Shown here piece by piece: positions 14,085 through 21,908 of a stretch of DNA of 23,084 nucleotides. The position numbers and the translations under genes are program-made. Numbering within the stretch: position 1 is the stretch's first letter; the number at the start of each line of letters is the position of its first letter. The notes beneath the pieces are model-generated. The model was not told where the DNA came from. It saw only the letters and a list, made by a program, of their open reading frames with translations, and made no database searches. This stretch comes from JAAFIP01 sp043778205 (GTDB lineage: Bacteria; Pseudomonadota; Gammaproteobacteria; Burkholderiales; Burkholderiaceae_C), in NCBI GenBank assembly GCA_043778205.1, contig JAYWGO010000061.1, forward strand, positions 1-23,084, written 5' to 3'.

Positions 14085-15363
14085 TTCTTTTAACTCTCCA
14101 GGCAGGCGCGGGCCGTGGCTGTACTGCGTGCTGTGCTGTGCGGCGCTAGGGGTTGACGTTGCGCAGCGCGCTCAGCAGTCTAATGCGGTGCCAGAGCCTA
14201 TGGCTGTTTCGGCTGCCTTGCCTGCGGTTGCCAGCCCAGGGCAGACACAGTCCGATGCAGCACCCACATTGCCTGCGCAATTGCCTGTTTTTAAGCAGCT
14301 CTCCAGCGGCAAAATACCGATGCCCGCCAACACCCCTGCGGCGCATGCCAGCAGCCTGTTGGCCATGCCGCAAACCAGTGCCGCGCAGATGCTGGCGTTT
14401 TGGTTTGCGGGTGACCGCGAGAGCGCGCCCAATGTGCAAATTGCATATGCCTGGTTTGACCGCAGCACCCAGGCTTGGGTGCCTGCGCGCTTTGTGGTTA
14501 ACCGGCATGCATTAGGCCAGCAGCTAGGCTTTGGCGTGCGCCGCTTGGGCAACCCAGTGGCATGGCTGGACGGTGATGGACGGGTGCATTTGTTTGTGGT
14601 GGCTACAGGTTTAGGTGGCTGGGCGGCGGGGCGCATAGTGCATTTGCAGCAAGATGTGCAGGCCGTGGCCCACACATCTGAGGCGCTGGCCCAGCTCAGC
14701 TTTAGCCCGGTGCGCATGCTACCGCTGTCTTGGCTGTGGAATACCAGCCACTTGGTGCGCAGCGCGCCCCTGCCTTTGGTAGATGGCGGTATGGTGCTGC
14801 CGGTGTATTTTGAGCTGGGGATAAAGTACCCCGTGGCTTTGCATTTTGGGCCCCAAGGGCAATGGCGGGGCATGGCGCGCATGTCGGCACGCGGCGACAC
14901 CTTGCAGCCTACCATCGTGCCTGTTACGCCAACCCAGTGGCTGGCGTTTATGCGTGACCATGGCCAGACCCACAAAGTGGCGGTAGTGGCCACCGACGAT
15001 GCAGGCCAGCGCTGGCGCGATGTAGCACCTTTGGAGATGACCAACACGGGCAGCTCGGTAGCGGCGCTGCGGCTGCCTACGGGGCACTACGTGATGGCAC
15101 ACAATAAATCTGCCGGAACCCGGCGCGATATGGACCTGAGTGTGTCTAGCGATGCGGTGCAATGGGCTACCGCTGCAGTGGTAGAAAACGGCGCCCAGCG
15201 CTCAGACGAATACTCTTACCCCGCGCTGGCATGGGACGGCCAGGCACTGTGGCTGAGCTACACCGATATGCGCCGCGAAATAGCCTGGCGCAGGTACAGC
15301 GTGCAAAGCCCTAGCAGTTCAAATAGGCCCAATAGCCTTAACAGCCCTTCAAAAGCACCATGA
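14053..15363 (+). CDS. Sialidase-fold (BNR/Asp-box) membrane-anchored protein with IS-derived start
   Basis: About 436 residues from an ATG within the right inverted repeat of the ISL3 element (GTG at 14008 or 14128 are alternatives). The first ten or so residues (MKITVNSTKNP) are element-encoded. The native part starts near SFNSPGRR and has an anchor-like hydrophobic stretch WLYCVLCCAALGVDV. The body matches sialidase/BNR proteins: NPVAWLDGDGRVHLFVVATG, an Asp-box-like TDDAGQRW, LRLPTGHYVMAHN, a second SSDAVQW, then EYSYPALAWDGQALWLSYTD. Substrate unknown; such genes often stand beside glycosyltransferases of the envelope. The stop overlaps the next start (ATGA). The native upstream promoter and start appear lost, so expression may depend on the element. 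Confidence 0.75.
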   Translation: MKITVNSTKNPSFNSPGRRGPWLYCVLCCAALGVDVAQRAQQSNAVPEPMAVSAALPAVASPGQTQSDAAPTLPAQLPVFKQLSSGKIPMPANTPAAHASSLLAMPQTSAAQMLAFWFAGDRESAPNVQIAYAWFDRSTQAWVPARFVVNRHALGQQLGFGVRRLGNPVAWLDGDGRVHLFVVATGLGGWAAGRIVHLQQDVQAVAHTSEALAQLSFSPVRMLPLSWLWNTSHLVRSAPLPLVDGGMVLPVYFELGIKYPVALHFGPQGQWRGMARMSARGDTLQPTIVPVTPTQWLAFMRDHGQTHKVAVVATDDAGQRWRDVAPLEMTNTGSSVAALRLPTGHYVMAHNKSAGTRRDMDLSVSSDAVQWATAAVVENGAQRSDEYSYPALAWDGQALWLSYTDMRREIAWRRYSVQSPSSSNRPNSLNSPSKAP

Positions 15364-16046
15364 TGGACATAGCGCAATGGTTAACGGCTATCAGCACCCC
15401 AGTGCTGCCTAGCGCCGCCACAATGCAGTGGGCTATGGGCCTGCTGTGGGGCGTGGTGCTGGCCTGGCCAACGCTGGCGGTGGCCCTGCGCGTGCAGCCC
15501 GCACTGGCGGTGCGCCACCGCTGGACGCTGGTGTTGGTAATGGTGGCTTTGGCAGGGTGGGGCGGTACCGCATCACTCAGCTACTGGCTGGGTTTGTCGT
15601 TCCAATTGCCCAGCTTGGTGTGGGTGGCGCTGGCCACCTATGGCATGTGGCTACAGCTGCAACCAAGCCCAATTCAGCCAGGGCACCAGCTGGGGCAGTC
15701 TCGCAGCCTGTGGGCCGTGCGTGGCCCGCAGGTTACGCTGCTGTGCGCAGCCGGTGTGCTGCTGGGCTGGCTGCTGATGCTAGACACACTGGCGTTTTGG
15801 CCACGCTCTTTGTATGCGTGGGGCTTTAGTTCAGCCGCTGTGGCAGTCTTAGGTACTGTGGTAATTGTGGCGGGGCTGCTTTGCAGGCGGCAGCACAAGC
15901 CGCTGCCTTGGGGCGTGCTGGCTGCACTGCTGCTGGTGTTTACCATCACCCGTTTGCCATCGGGCAATGTGTGGGATGTAGTATCTGACCCTTTGCTCTG
16001 GGCTGCATTGCACATAAAGCTGATCCGCGACCGATTTAAAAAGTAG
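15360..16046 (+). CDS. Multi-pass membrane protein, function unknown
   Basis: A 228-residue, very hydrophobic protein with about six membrane segments (for instance WAMGLLWGVVLAWPTLAVAL, WTLVLVMVALAGWGG, VTLLCAAGVLLGWLLML, AVAVLGTVVIVAGLL, GVLAALLLVFTITRL). The end RDRFKK is basic and probably cytoplasmic. No catalytic motif is seen. It overlaps the sialidase-like gene by four bases (ATGA), with a second ATG at 15363, so the two are co-translated and probably work together. A role in envelope glycan handling is suggested only by the neighbours. Confidence 0.75.
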   Translation: MMDIAQWLTAISTPVLPSAATMQWAMGLLWGVVLAWPTLAVALRVQPALAVRHRWTLVLVMVALAGWGGTASLSYWLGLSFQLPSLVWVALATYGMWLQLQPSPIQPGHQLGQSRSLWAVRGPQVTLLCAAGVLLGWLLMLDTLAFWPRSLYAWGFSSAAVAVLGTVVIVAGLLCRRQHKPLPWGVLAALLLVFTITRLPSGNVWDVVSDPLLWAALHIKLIRDRFKK

Positions 16047-16070
16047 GTGCTGTAGACACAAGCCCTAAAG

Positions 16071-16099
16071 GTACTTGCCTAGGTAAACCTTGGCAGTAC
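16071..16099. terminator. Hairpin between convergent genes, possible bidirectional terminator
   Basis: GTACTTGCC (16071-16079) pairs with GGCAGTAC (16092-16099) with one bulged T, and the loop can add AGG-TAAA-CCT. It lies in the 75-base gap between convergent genes. No T-run follows on either side, so it would be an atypical terminator. Confidence 0.35.
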
Positions 16100-16121
16100 G
16101 TGTGATTAACAAGCGCCAAGC

Positions 16122-17948
16122 TTAGCGGGTGATCATCCACTCGCGTCTGAACAGCCATGCCTGCGGTGTCAGTACATTGTCCAGCGTAATTTCCCCGCTG
16201 GCATGGCGCGTGCGAACGTCCCAGCGGCTGCCTACCAAGGTGCAGGTGGCTTGCGCAATGCAGGCGGGTGCTTGCTCACTCACCCACATCACGGCATCTG
16301 CTCGCGCCAGAACACTGCTAAGCGCATCAGACGCTGCATAGGTGCTGTAAAGATTGCCGGGCAAAATAAACTGGTAGCGCTCAAACTGGCCGTTAAAACC
16401 CTCTGGTACTGCAATGCGTTGGTTGCGCCATTGGGGGCTGTGCGCTGCAAACAGTGCGTTGGCCGACGCATCTAGCGGTGCTACGGCAGCATTAAAAGCC
16501 GCCAGCACAGCTATGCACGCCCACAGCAGGGCTGTGCGCGCAGCTTGGCCGCGCAAGCTGGCCACAACCGCTAGCGCACCCACAGCTACCAAGCCAAGGG
16601 TCAGCAGTGTTTGCCCCAGGGTGGCAATACCCAGCTGGTAAGCCGCAAAGCCAATGGTGCCTAACAAAACAAGGGCCAACGCTACCGGAATTAAGCTCAG
16701 TACAAACCAAGCCCTGTGCAAGCGTTGCCATAGCAGCGCCAGCACAACGGCTAAAAACGGCATTGCAGGAATCATATAGCGGGCAGAGCGCTGGCTGGGC
16801 AGGGTGAACACCACCAGCCATATGGCCAAGCAAGCTAGCATCACTAGCGCAGGTTTGCTTGAAATAGTGAGAGATAGACCTAAGCGTTCAGCAAAGCTAG
16901 TGGCCAGGCGGTGGCGCAAACCGTGTGCATCTTTAGGGTGCGCACTTGCGGCCTGCGCGCACCCTTTAGGCCACAGCCCGCGCCAAGCTCCGCGTGCGCC
17001 GTACACCATTGCTGCAATCACCATAATGGCCAATAAACCAGCGTTTTGCGCATAGCCCAGCAGCTGCAGCCACATGCTGGAGCCGCCCCGCAGCGCCGTA
17101 GCCCAGTAGCCTTTATGGTGGTTCATTTTGCCTGCGTTTTCTCCTACTACAAACTCACGCCAAACGGCTTGCGGGTCAGGGTCTAGCACAAACCACAGCG
17201 CAAACAAGCCCAGCGCCAAAGCGCAGCTAAGTGCCAGCTTGGCTGCCAGTGCCAGGTACTGGGCTGCACTGGCCGGGCGGTTGAGCAGCCAGGCCGCACA
17301 TGCCAAACAAGCGCCTGCAGGTGCAACCAAAGCAAACGATTTATATAGCAAACCAATGCCCAATAGCAGGCCAAACAGCAGCGCCAGCGGCCATGAAAAT
17401 ACCTTGGCACCAGTGCGCTGGCCAGCGCCGCCCTGGCCCATACCGCGCAGCAACAAGATAAAAATAGGCAAGTTAAACCAAAACGACTCTGCAGCGCTTG
17501 TCAGGTAAGGCCGCCCGTAGCGAAATGTGCAGAAAAAAGCCAGGTAAACGCTGCCGGCTAGCAGGCCTAAGCGCATGTCCTTGGTGAGGCGTTGCGTGAG
17601 GTAAACAATACCTGCGGTTACCAGCAAGGTGTAAACCAAACTGGGCAGGCGCAGCGCCCACAGCGTCCAGTGCGCGCCCCAGTCACCGGCCACCATGGCT
17701 TGCCAAAACAACAGCGGCGGTTTGGTGTTGCGCATGTCGGTTAGCTCTGAGACCAGTGGCAGCCAGTGGTCTGATGCCGCAGTGAGACGCGCAATATGCG
17801 CATACACCATCTCGTCGCCATTGCGCGGTATAAACAAGCCGCCCAAGCCACTGATGTACACGCACACCGCAAATGCCAAAAGTAGCCAGTACCCTGGCAG
17901 GCGCGGCTGCCCAGTGGGCGGTGCAGCGAGAAGTGGCGGTAGCTGCAT
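16122..17948 (-). CDS. ArnT-like glycosyltransferase family 39 membrane protein
   Basis: A 608-residue integral membrane glycosyltransferase of the PMT/ArnT (GT-C) class, which transfers a sugar from a polyprenyl phosphate carrier at the periplasmic face. After the first membrane segment comes PRNGDEMVYAHIARLTAAS, the loop with the acidic catalytic pair typical of the family, then NTKPPLLFWQ, the usual KPPL-x-W block. About a dozen hydrophobic segments follow, then a soluble C-terminal part from about residue 490. It starts 6 bases after the GtrA gene, and GtrA proteins flip or carry polyprenyl-linked sugars, so the pair probably decorates lipid A, LPS or a surface glycan. Acceptor and sugar unknown. 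Confidence 0.85.
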   Translation of the reverse strand: MQLPPLLAAPPTGQPRLPGYWLLLAFAVCVYISGLGGLFIPRNGDEMVYAHIARLTAASDHWLPLVSELTDMRNTKPPLLFWQAMVAGDWGAHWTLWALRLPSLVYTLLVTAGIVYLTQRLTKDMRLGLLAGSVYLAFFCTFRYGRPYLTSAAESFWFNLPIFILLLRGMGQGGAGQRTGAKVFSWPLALLFGLLLGIGLLYKSFALVAPAGACLACAAWLLNRPASAAQYLALAAKLALSCALALGLFALWFVLDPDPQAVWREFVVGENAGKMNHHKGYWATALRGGSSMWLQLLGYAQNAGLLAIMVIAAMVYGARGAWRGLWPKGCAQAASAHPKDAHGLRHRLATSFAERLGLSLTISSKPALVMLACLAIWLVVFTLPSQRSARYMIPAMPFLAVVLALLWQRLHRAWFVLSLIPVALALVLLGTIGFAAYQLGIATLGQTLLTLGLVAVGALAVVASLRGQAARTALLWACIAVLAAFNAAVAPLDASANALFAAHSPQWRNQRIAVPEGFNGQFERYQFILPGNLYSTYAASDALSSVLARADAVMWVSEQAPACIAQATCTLVGSRWDVRTRHASGEITLDNVLTPQAWLFRREWMITR

Positions 17949-17954
17949 AAGCGG

Positions 17955-18437
17955 TTACTTTTTCTTCTGCCGAAAAGTCCACCAGTCGTTGGCAAAAAAA
18001 TTACTCACGCTGGCCAACACAATGGCGCTGATATTGGCAGCCAAATAATGCCAGCCCACGGGGCCTGAGAGCCACAGCGTTAAGGCATACTGCAGTGCAA
18101 TACCCAGCCAAGAGGCCAGCGCGTACTGGCCAAACTGCTGTGCATAGCGAATAGGCTCTGGCGCAATCAGCGCAGCATTGGCCCGCTGGCGGTCAGCCCA
18201 AGTCCACAGGCGGTTCCAGGTAAAGTTGTTCAGTGTGGCCACCAAAATGGCGCAGGCCAGTGAGGCATACAAACGGTCGCGTGCAGGCTCAATGGCTTTG
18301 AAGAGCAGCTCTTGGGCCAGCGTAAGCACAGCCAGGTTGACCACCGTGCCGCTAGCGCCCACCATGCCAAACTTAACATAGCGAAACTGGGTGAACCAAA
18401 CAAACCAGCGCTGCAGCGTAGCGGCCCATGCACTCAT
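17955..18437 (-). CDS. GtrA-family membrane protein
   Basis: A 160-residue protein with four membrane segments. FRYVKFGMVGASGTVVNLAV at the start, LNNFTWNRLWTW in the middle loop and SNFFANDWWTFR at the end are the GtrA hallmarks. GtrA proteins are thought to help move polyprenyl-phosphate-linked sugars across the inner membrane for glycosyltransferases such as the next gene product. The frame is open to 18566, but the ATG at 18437 overlaps the stop of the upstream glycosyltransferase gene (ATGA) and starts at the conserved region, so it is preferred. Confidence 0.88.
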   Translation of the reverse strand: MSAWAATLQRWFVWFTQFRYVKFGMVGASGTVVNLAVLTLAQELLFKAIEPARDRLYASLACAILVATLNNFTWNRLWTWADRQRANAALIAPEPIRYAQQFGQYALASWLGIALQYALTLWLSGPVGWHYLAANISAIVLASVSNFFANDWWTFRQKKK

Positions 18438-19678
18438 GGCGCAACTTCTTTGGGCGGTTGCAAACTGTGCAAAGCCATGTCTAGCACCGGCTCGGGCGCA
18501 ATGATTTTGAGGCACTGGTTGTCGCCATCGCAAAATGTTTCGCGGTGGTTGTAGGCAGTAAGGCAAGGCGAGCAGGCGATACCGCTTTCAAACACTGTGG
18601 CGCGCGGCGACAACGGGCCGTACAGCTTAGCGGTCTCAGGGCCAAAGAACATCATGGTTTGAATGGGCGTGAGGCTGGCAAAGTGGCCGGGGCCTCCGTC
18701 GTTGGTAATCAGCAAATCAGCGGTGTGCAGCAGCAGTAGCAGCTCGCGCATGTTGCGGGTGTAGCCTGTTAGCGCGATGCAGTGGGGGTGCTGCACATCG
18801 GCAATGATGCTGTGGGCCAGCGCGCTGTCTTCGGGCAAGCCAATCAAGCCTACCGCGTGGCCTGCAGCGCACAGGCCGCGGGCCACTTGGGCATAGTAAT
18901 CAGCGGGCCAGGCTCGGGCGGGCAAAATACCGCCGCTGGCATACAGCAGCACCAGCTTGCATGGTTGCGTCGCGGGATAGTCAGCACGCAGCTTGGCCTG
19001 GTAGGCTTGCAGCTCGGCAGGTTCAAAATGCACCTGCAAACCGGTATGCAGGGGCACTGTGCTTAACGCGGTTATTTTGCTGCGCGGGCTGTGGCTGTTA
19101 AACAAGGCGTGCACCAATGACACAAACTGCAGGCTAATATGGCGGTACGGGTTATAAGGCAAGGCGCGGTTAAAGGTACTGCCCCGGTACAGGCCTTCTT
19201 GCGTATGGGGCGTAAACCCAGCGCGCAGGCCCGCACCGCTGATGCCGGCCATGATGCTGCTGATGCGCGAGAACAGCTCACAGTCAATCACCACGTCCAG
19301 CGGCAGAGCCCGCATCTGCGCGCGAAAACGCAGCACGCTGCGCACCAGCTGGGGCAAAGAACTGTCGTCCAGCACATGCAAATGGCTGGCCGGCGCGAGC
19401 GACAAAAGTTCGGCCACAGGGCGGTTTTTGGCCAGCTGCAGCAGGTGCAGTTGTGCATTAGGAAACTGCGCCTTGATTGCGCCAAACATCGGCCCTGCCA
19501 GCACCACGCTGCCCATTTCAGACAGCATGATGACCAGCACATGGCGAACATCTTGCGCGCTAGCAGCAGGCCGTGGGCCCAGGCCTACACAGGCTTTGCC
19601 GCGCTCCCATAACGACAGTGCAGCGCACAGCAGTTGGCCCGCGTAACGGTCAATCCAACGCTGTGTTTGCAGCTGCAT
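18434..19678 (-). CDS. Glycosyltransferase family 9 (heptosyltransferase-like)
   Basis: A 414-residue GT-B enzyme resembling ADP-heptose:LPS heptosyltransferases. The N-terminal domain begins VRHVLVIMLSEMGSVVLAGP (family glycine loop). The C-terminal nucleotide-sugar domain has LVLLYASGGILPARAWPADY, a GLIGLPEDSALA strand and ITNDGGPGHFASL, the equivalent of the DSGPMH donor loop, then MMFFGPETAKLYGPL. A Cys-rich stretch near the end (CSPCLTAYNHRETFCDGDNQ) is common in this branch. It lies 13 bases after metK and overlaps the GtrA gene, so it is cotranscribed. Probably adds a sugar to an envelope lipid or LPS core; donor not determined. Confidence 0.85.
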   Translation of the reverse strand: MQLQTQRWIDRYAGQLLCAALSLWERGKACVGLGPRPAASAQDVRHVLVIMLSEMGSVVLAGPMFGAIKAQFPNAQLHLLQLAKNRPVAELLSLAPASHLHVLDDSSLPQLVRSVLRFRAQMRALPLDVVIDCELFSRISSIMAGISGAGLRAGFTPHTQEGLYRGSTFNRALPYNPYRHISLQFVSLVHALFNSHSPRSKITALSTVPLHTGLQVHFEPAELQAYQAKLRADYPATQPCKLVLLYASGGILPARAWPADYYAQVARGLCAAGHAVGLIGLPEDSALAHSIIADVQHPHCIALTGYTRNMRELLLLLHTADLLITNDGGPGHFASLTPIQTMMFFGPETAKLYGPLSPRATVFESGIACSPCLTAYNHRETFCDGDNQCLKIIAPEPVLDMALHSLQPPKEVAP

Positions 19679-19691
19679 GGTGTGTGCAGGT

Positions 19692-20879
19692 TTACTTTAG
19701 CCCGGCAGCGTCGCGCAAGAGCGCTGCTTTGTCGGTACGCTCCCAAGTAAACTCGGGCTCTTCGCGGCCAAAGTGGCCGTAGGCTGCGGTTTTTTGGTAG
19801 ATCGGGCGCAGCAAATCCAGCATCAAAATAATGCCTTTAGGGCGCAGGTCAAAGTGTTCGTTGACCAAAGCGGCAATCGCCTCGTCGCTGATCACACCCG
19901 TGCCTTCGGTGTAGATGGTGACGTTCATCGGCTTGGCCACGCCAATCGCGTAGGCTACTTGGATTTGGCATTGCGTAGCCAAACCTGCCGCCACAATATT
20001 CTTGGCCACATAGCGGGCTGCGTAGGCGGCTGAACGGTCTACTTTAGACGGGTCTTTGCCGCTGAAAGCACCGCCTCCGTGCGGGCAGGCACCGCCGTAG
20101 GTGTCCACAATGATTTTGCGGCCCGTCAGGCCACAGTCGCCTTGCGGGCCACCAATGACAAAACGGCCTGTGGGGTTGATCAAATAGCGGGTGTCTTTGG
20201 TGACCATGTCTTTGGGCAGTACCGGTTTGATCAGCTCTTCAATGATGGCTTCATTGAACGAAGCTCTCATTTTGGTGGCAGACTCACTTTGGCTAGGGTC
20301 GTGCTGGGTCGATAGCACCACCGTGTCGATGCTGTGCGGTTTGCCGTTCACGTAGCGCATGGTCACTTGGCTTTTTGCGTCAGGCCGCAAAAATGGCAGC
20401 TTGCCGCTTTTGCGCAGCATGGCCTGGCGCTCTACCAAACGGTGTGCGTAGTGGATGGGTGCGGGCATCAGCTCGGGGGTTTCATTACACGCATAGCCAA
20501 ACATCAGGCCTTGGTCGCCTGCGCCGATGTTGAGGTGATCGTCCGAGGCGTGGTCTACGCCCTGGGCGATGTCGTTGCTCTGCTTGTCATAGCAGACCAT
20601 CACTGCGCAGCCTTTGTAGTCAATACCGTACTCGGTGTTGTCATAGCCGATGCGCTTGATGGTGTCGCGCGCTACCTGGATGTAGTCTACATGCGCGTTG
20701 GTGGTAATCTCGCCGGCCAGCACCACCAAGCCGGTGTTGGTCAAGGTCTCAGCGGCTACACGGCTGAGTGGGTCTTGCGTAAAGATCGCGTCCAAAATTG
20801 CATCTGAGATTTGGTCCGCAACTTTGTCGGGGTGGCCTTCTGAAACAGATTCAGAGGTAAATAGGAAATCGTTCGCCAT
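19692..20879 (-). CDS. metK: S-adenosylmethionine synthetase
   Basis: Makes S-adenosylmethionine from methionine and ATP, releasing phosphate and pyrophosphate; cytoplasmic tetramer. The 395-residue length is standard. Seen: the ATP block EGHPDKVADQISDAILD with H16 and D18, the first family signature GAGDQGLMFGYA (119-130), GGPQGDCGLTGRKIIVDTYG (243-262), and the P-loop-like second signature GGGAFSGKD (268-276). GGAG-like sequence lies about nine bases before the ATG. It is first in a leftward operon with three envelope glycan genes. A structured leader (20880-21020) precedes it. Confidence 0.97.
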   Translation of the reverse strand: MANDFLFTSESVSEGHPDKVADQISDAILDAIFTQDPLSRVAAETLTNTGLVVLAGEITTNAHVDYIQVARDTIKRIGYDNTEYGIDYKGCAVMVCYDKQSNDIAQGVDHASDDHLNIGAGDQGLMFGYACNETPELMPAPIHYAHRLVERQAMLRKSGKLPFLRPDAKSQVTMRYVNGKPHSIDTVVLSTQHDPSQSESATKMRASFNEAIIEELIKPVLPKDMVTKDTRYLINPTGRFVIGGPQGDCGLTGRKIIVDTYGGACPHGGGAFSGKDPSKVDRSAAYAARYVAKNIVAAGLATQCQIQVAYAIGVAKPMNVTIYTEGTGVISDEAIAALVNEHFDLRPKGIILMLDLLRPIYQKTAAYGHFGREEPEFTWERTDKAALLRDAAGLK

Positions 20880-20920
20880 TTAGATAAACTCCATAAGTTG
20901 ACATAAAAATTGATAAAACC

Positions 20921-21020
20921 GCGTTGCCGCAGCTTTCAACCGATGTTGGGAGCCCTTGGCGAACGCTTTAGCGGATGAGTTTTACATCGCCCCGCAAGTA
21001 GTTCATAACTCGGCGATGTA
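20921..21020 (-). promoter_or_regulatory. Structured metK leader with competing stems
   Basis: Read as metK mRNA, a 9-bp perfect stem TACATCGCC/GGCGATGTA (21020-21012 with 20991-20983) encloses a loop holding AGTT-ATG-AACT. A later ACATCG (20946-20941) can pair with CGATGT of the second arm, so the two stems are mutually exclusive. GCGTT (20966-20962) and AACGC (20925-20921) form a further possible stem. I cannot match this to a named SAM riboswitch class; it may be a regulatory leader or a factor-binding inverted repeat shared with the divergent acyltransferase gene. Confidence 0.4.
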
Positions 21021-21038
21021 TTTATTTTAACTGTTTTG

Positions 21039-21881
21039 ATGACCCTGTTGTTTCGCTTTTTGTCGGTGCTGCCTTTGTGGTTGTTACACGCTGTGGGGGC
21101 CTGCCTGGGCTGGCTGGCCTACCTGGCATCGGGTGTGTACCGTGCGCGCTTTGTCAGCAACGCTAGCCAAGCGGGCTACAGTGCAGCCCAAGTGCGCGCC
21201 GCCATCGGCCATGCAGGCCGTATGTCCGCCGAGCTGCCCAGGCTGTGGATGGGCAAACCCGTGCCGCTGCAGTGGGCCAATGCGCCCGAGTTAGATGCCC
21301 ACTACGCCGCAGGCAAAGGCGTGCTTTTTTTAACCCCGCATTTGGGGTGCTTTGAAGTTACAGGCCAGGGTTGGGCAGAGCGCTACGCGCCTAAGTTTGG
21401 CGATATCACGGTGATGTACCGGCCTGCCCGCAAGGCCTGGATGGCGCCGGTGGTAGAGCTGTCACGCAACCGCCCCGGCGTAGTGGCCGTGCCCACCACG
21501 CTGGCAGGGGTTAAGCAGTTGATCAAAGCTTTAAAGTCAGGGCGGGCAGTGTGCTTGCTGCCCGACCAGGTGCCGCCTGAAGGCTTGGGGCTCTGGTCGC
21601 CCTTTTTTGGCCGCGACGCATATACCATGACGCTAGCAGCCCGGTTGGTGCAGCAAACCGGTGCCACGGTGTTTTTGCTCTGGGGCGAGCGCCTATCTTG
21701 GGGGCGGGGTTACCGGTTGCATTTTTCATCCTTGAAAGCACCACTGTCAGACGATTTAGCGCAAGCTGTGGCGCAAATTAACCAAGCCATGCAAGATTTA
21801 ATTCACCAGTGCCCAGCGCAGTATTTGTGGGGCTACGCCCGCTACAAACAGCCTGCGGGCAGCGCCAAAGCGCTCACCTGA
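21039..21881 (+). CDS. LpxL/HtrB-type lysophospholipid/lipid A acyltransferase, first copy
   Basis: A 280-residue inner-membrane acyltransferase that transfers an acyl chain from acyl-ACP, most likely to lipid A precursors. One N-terminal membrane segment (about residues 5-30) is followed by the catalytic H-x4-E motif, H101-E106 in LTPHLGCFEVTGQ. The substrate-side block LLPDQVPPEGLGLWSPFFG comes next, and the family ending QYLWGYARYK. The ATG at 21039 is used; a TTG just before it extends the frame by one codon. No clear Shine-Dalgarno is visible. Divergent from metK and 27 bases ahead of a second acyltransferase gene, with which it forms an operon. Confidence 0.88.
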   Translation: MTLLFRFLSVLPLWLLHAVGACLGWLAYLASGVYRARFVSNASQAGYSAAQVRAAIGHAGRMSAELPRLWMGKPVPLQWANAPELDAHYAAGKGVLFLTPHLGCFEVTGQGWAERYAPKFGDITVMYRPARKAWMAPVVELSRNRPGVVAVPTTLAGVKQLIKALKSGRAVCLLPDQVPPEGLGLWSPFFGRDAYTMTLAARLVQQTGATVFLLWGERLSWGRGYRLHFSSLKAPLSDDLAQAVAQINQAMQDLIHQCPAQYLWGYARYKQPAGSAKALT

Positions 21882-21908
21882 AGCGCCCACCTTAATTCAA
21901 GCTGACCT

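Noticed and set aside
14172..15047. Long minus-strand frame opposite the sialidase-like gene (291 codons)
   Set aside because: The composition is rich in Cys, Arg and Pro with no domain pattern, whereas the plus strand has clear BNR/sialidase blocks.
20881..20895. Five-codon upstream frame (MEFI-stop) ending just before the metK ATG
   Set aside because: It merely overlaps the Shine-Dalgarno GGAG; too short to support as a leader peptide.
20880..21035. Known SAM or SAH riboswitch upstream of metK
   Set aside because: I could not match the conserved core of any named class by eye, so it is reported only as an unassigned structured leader.
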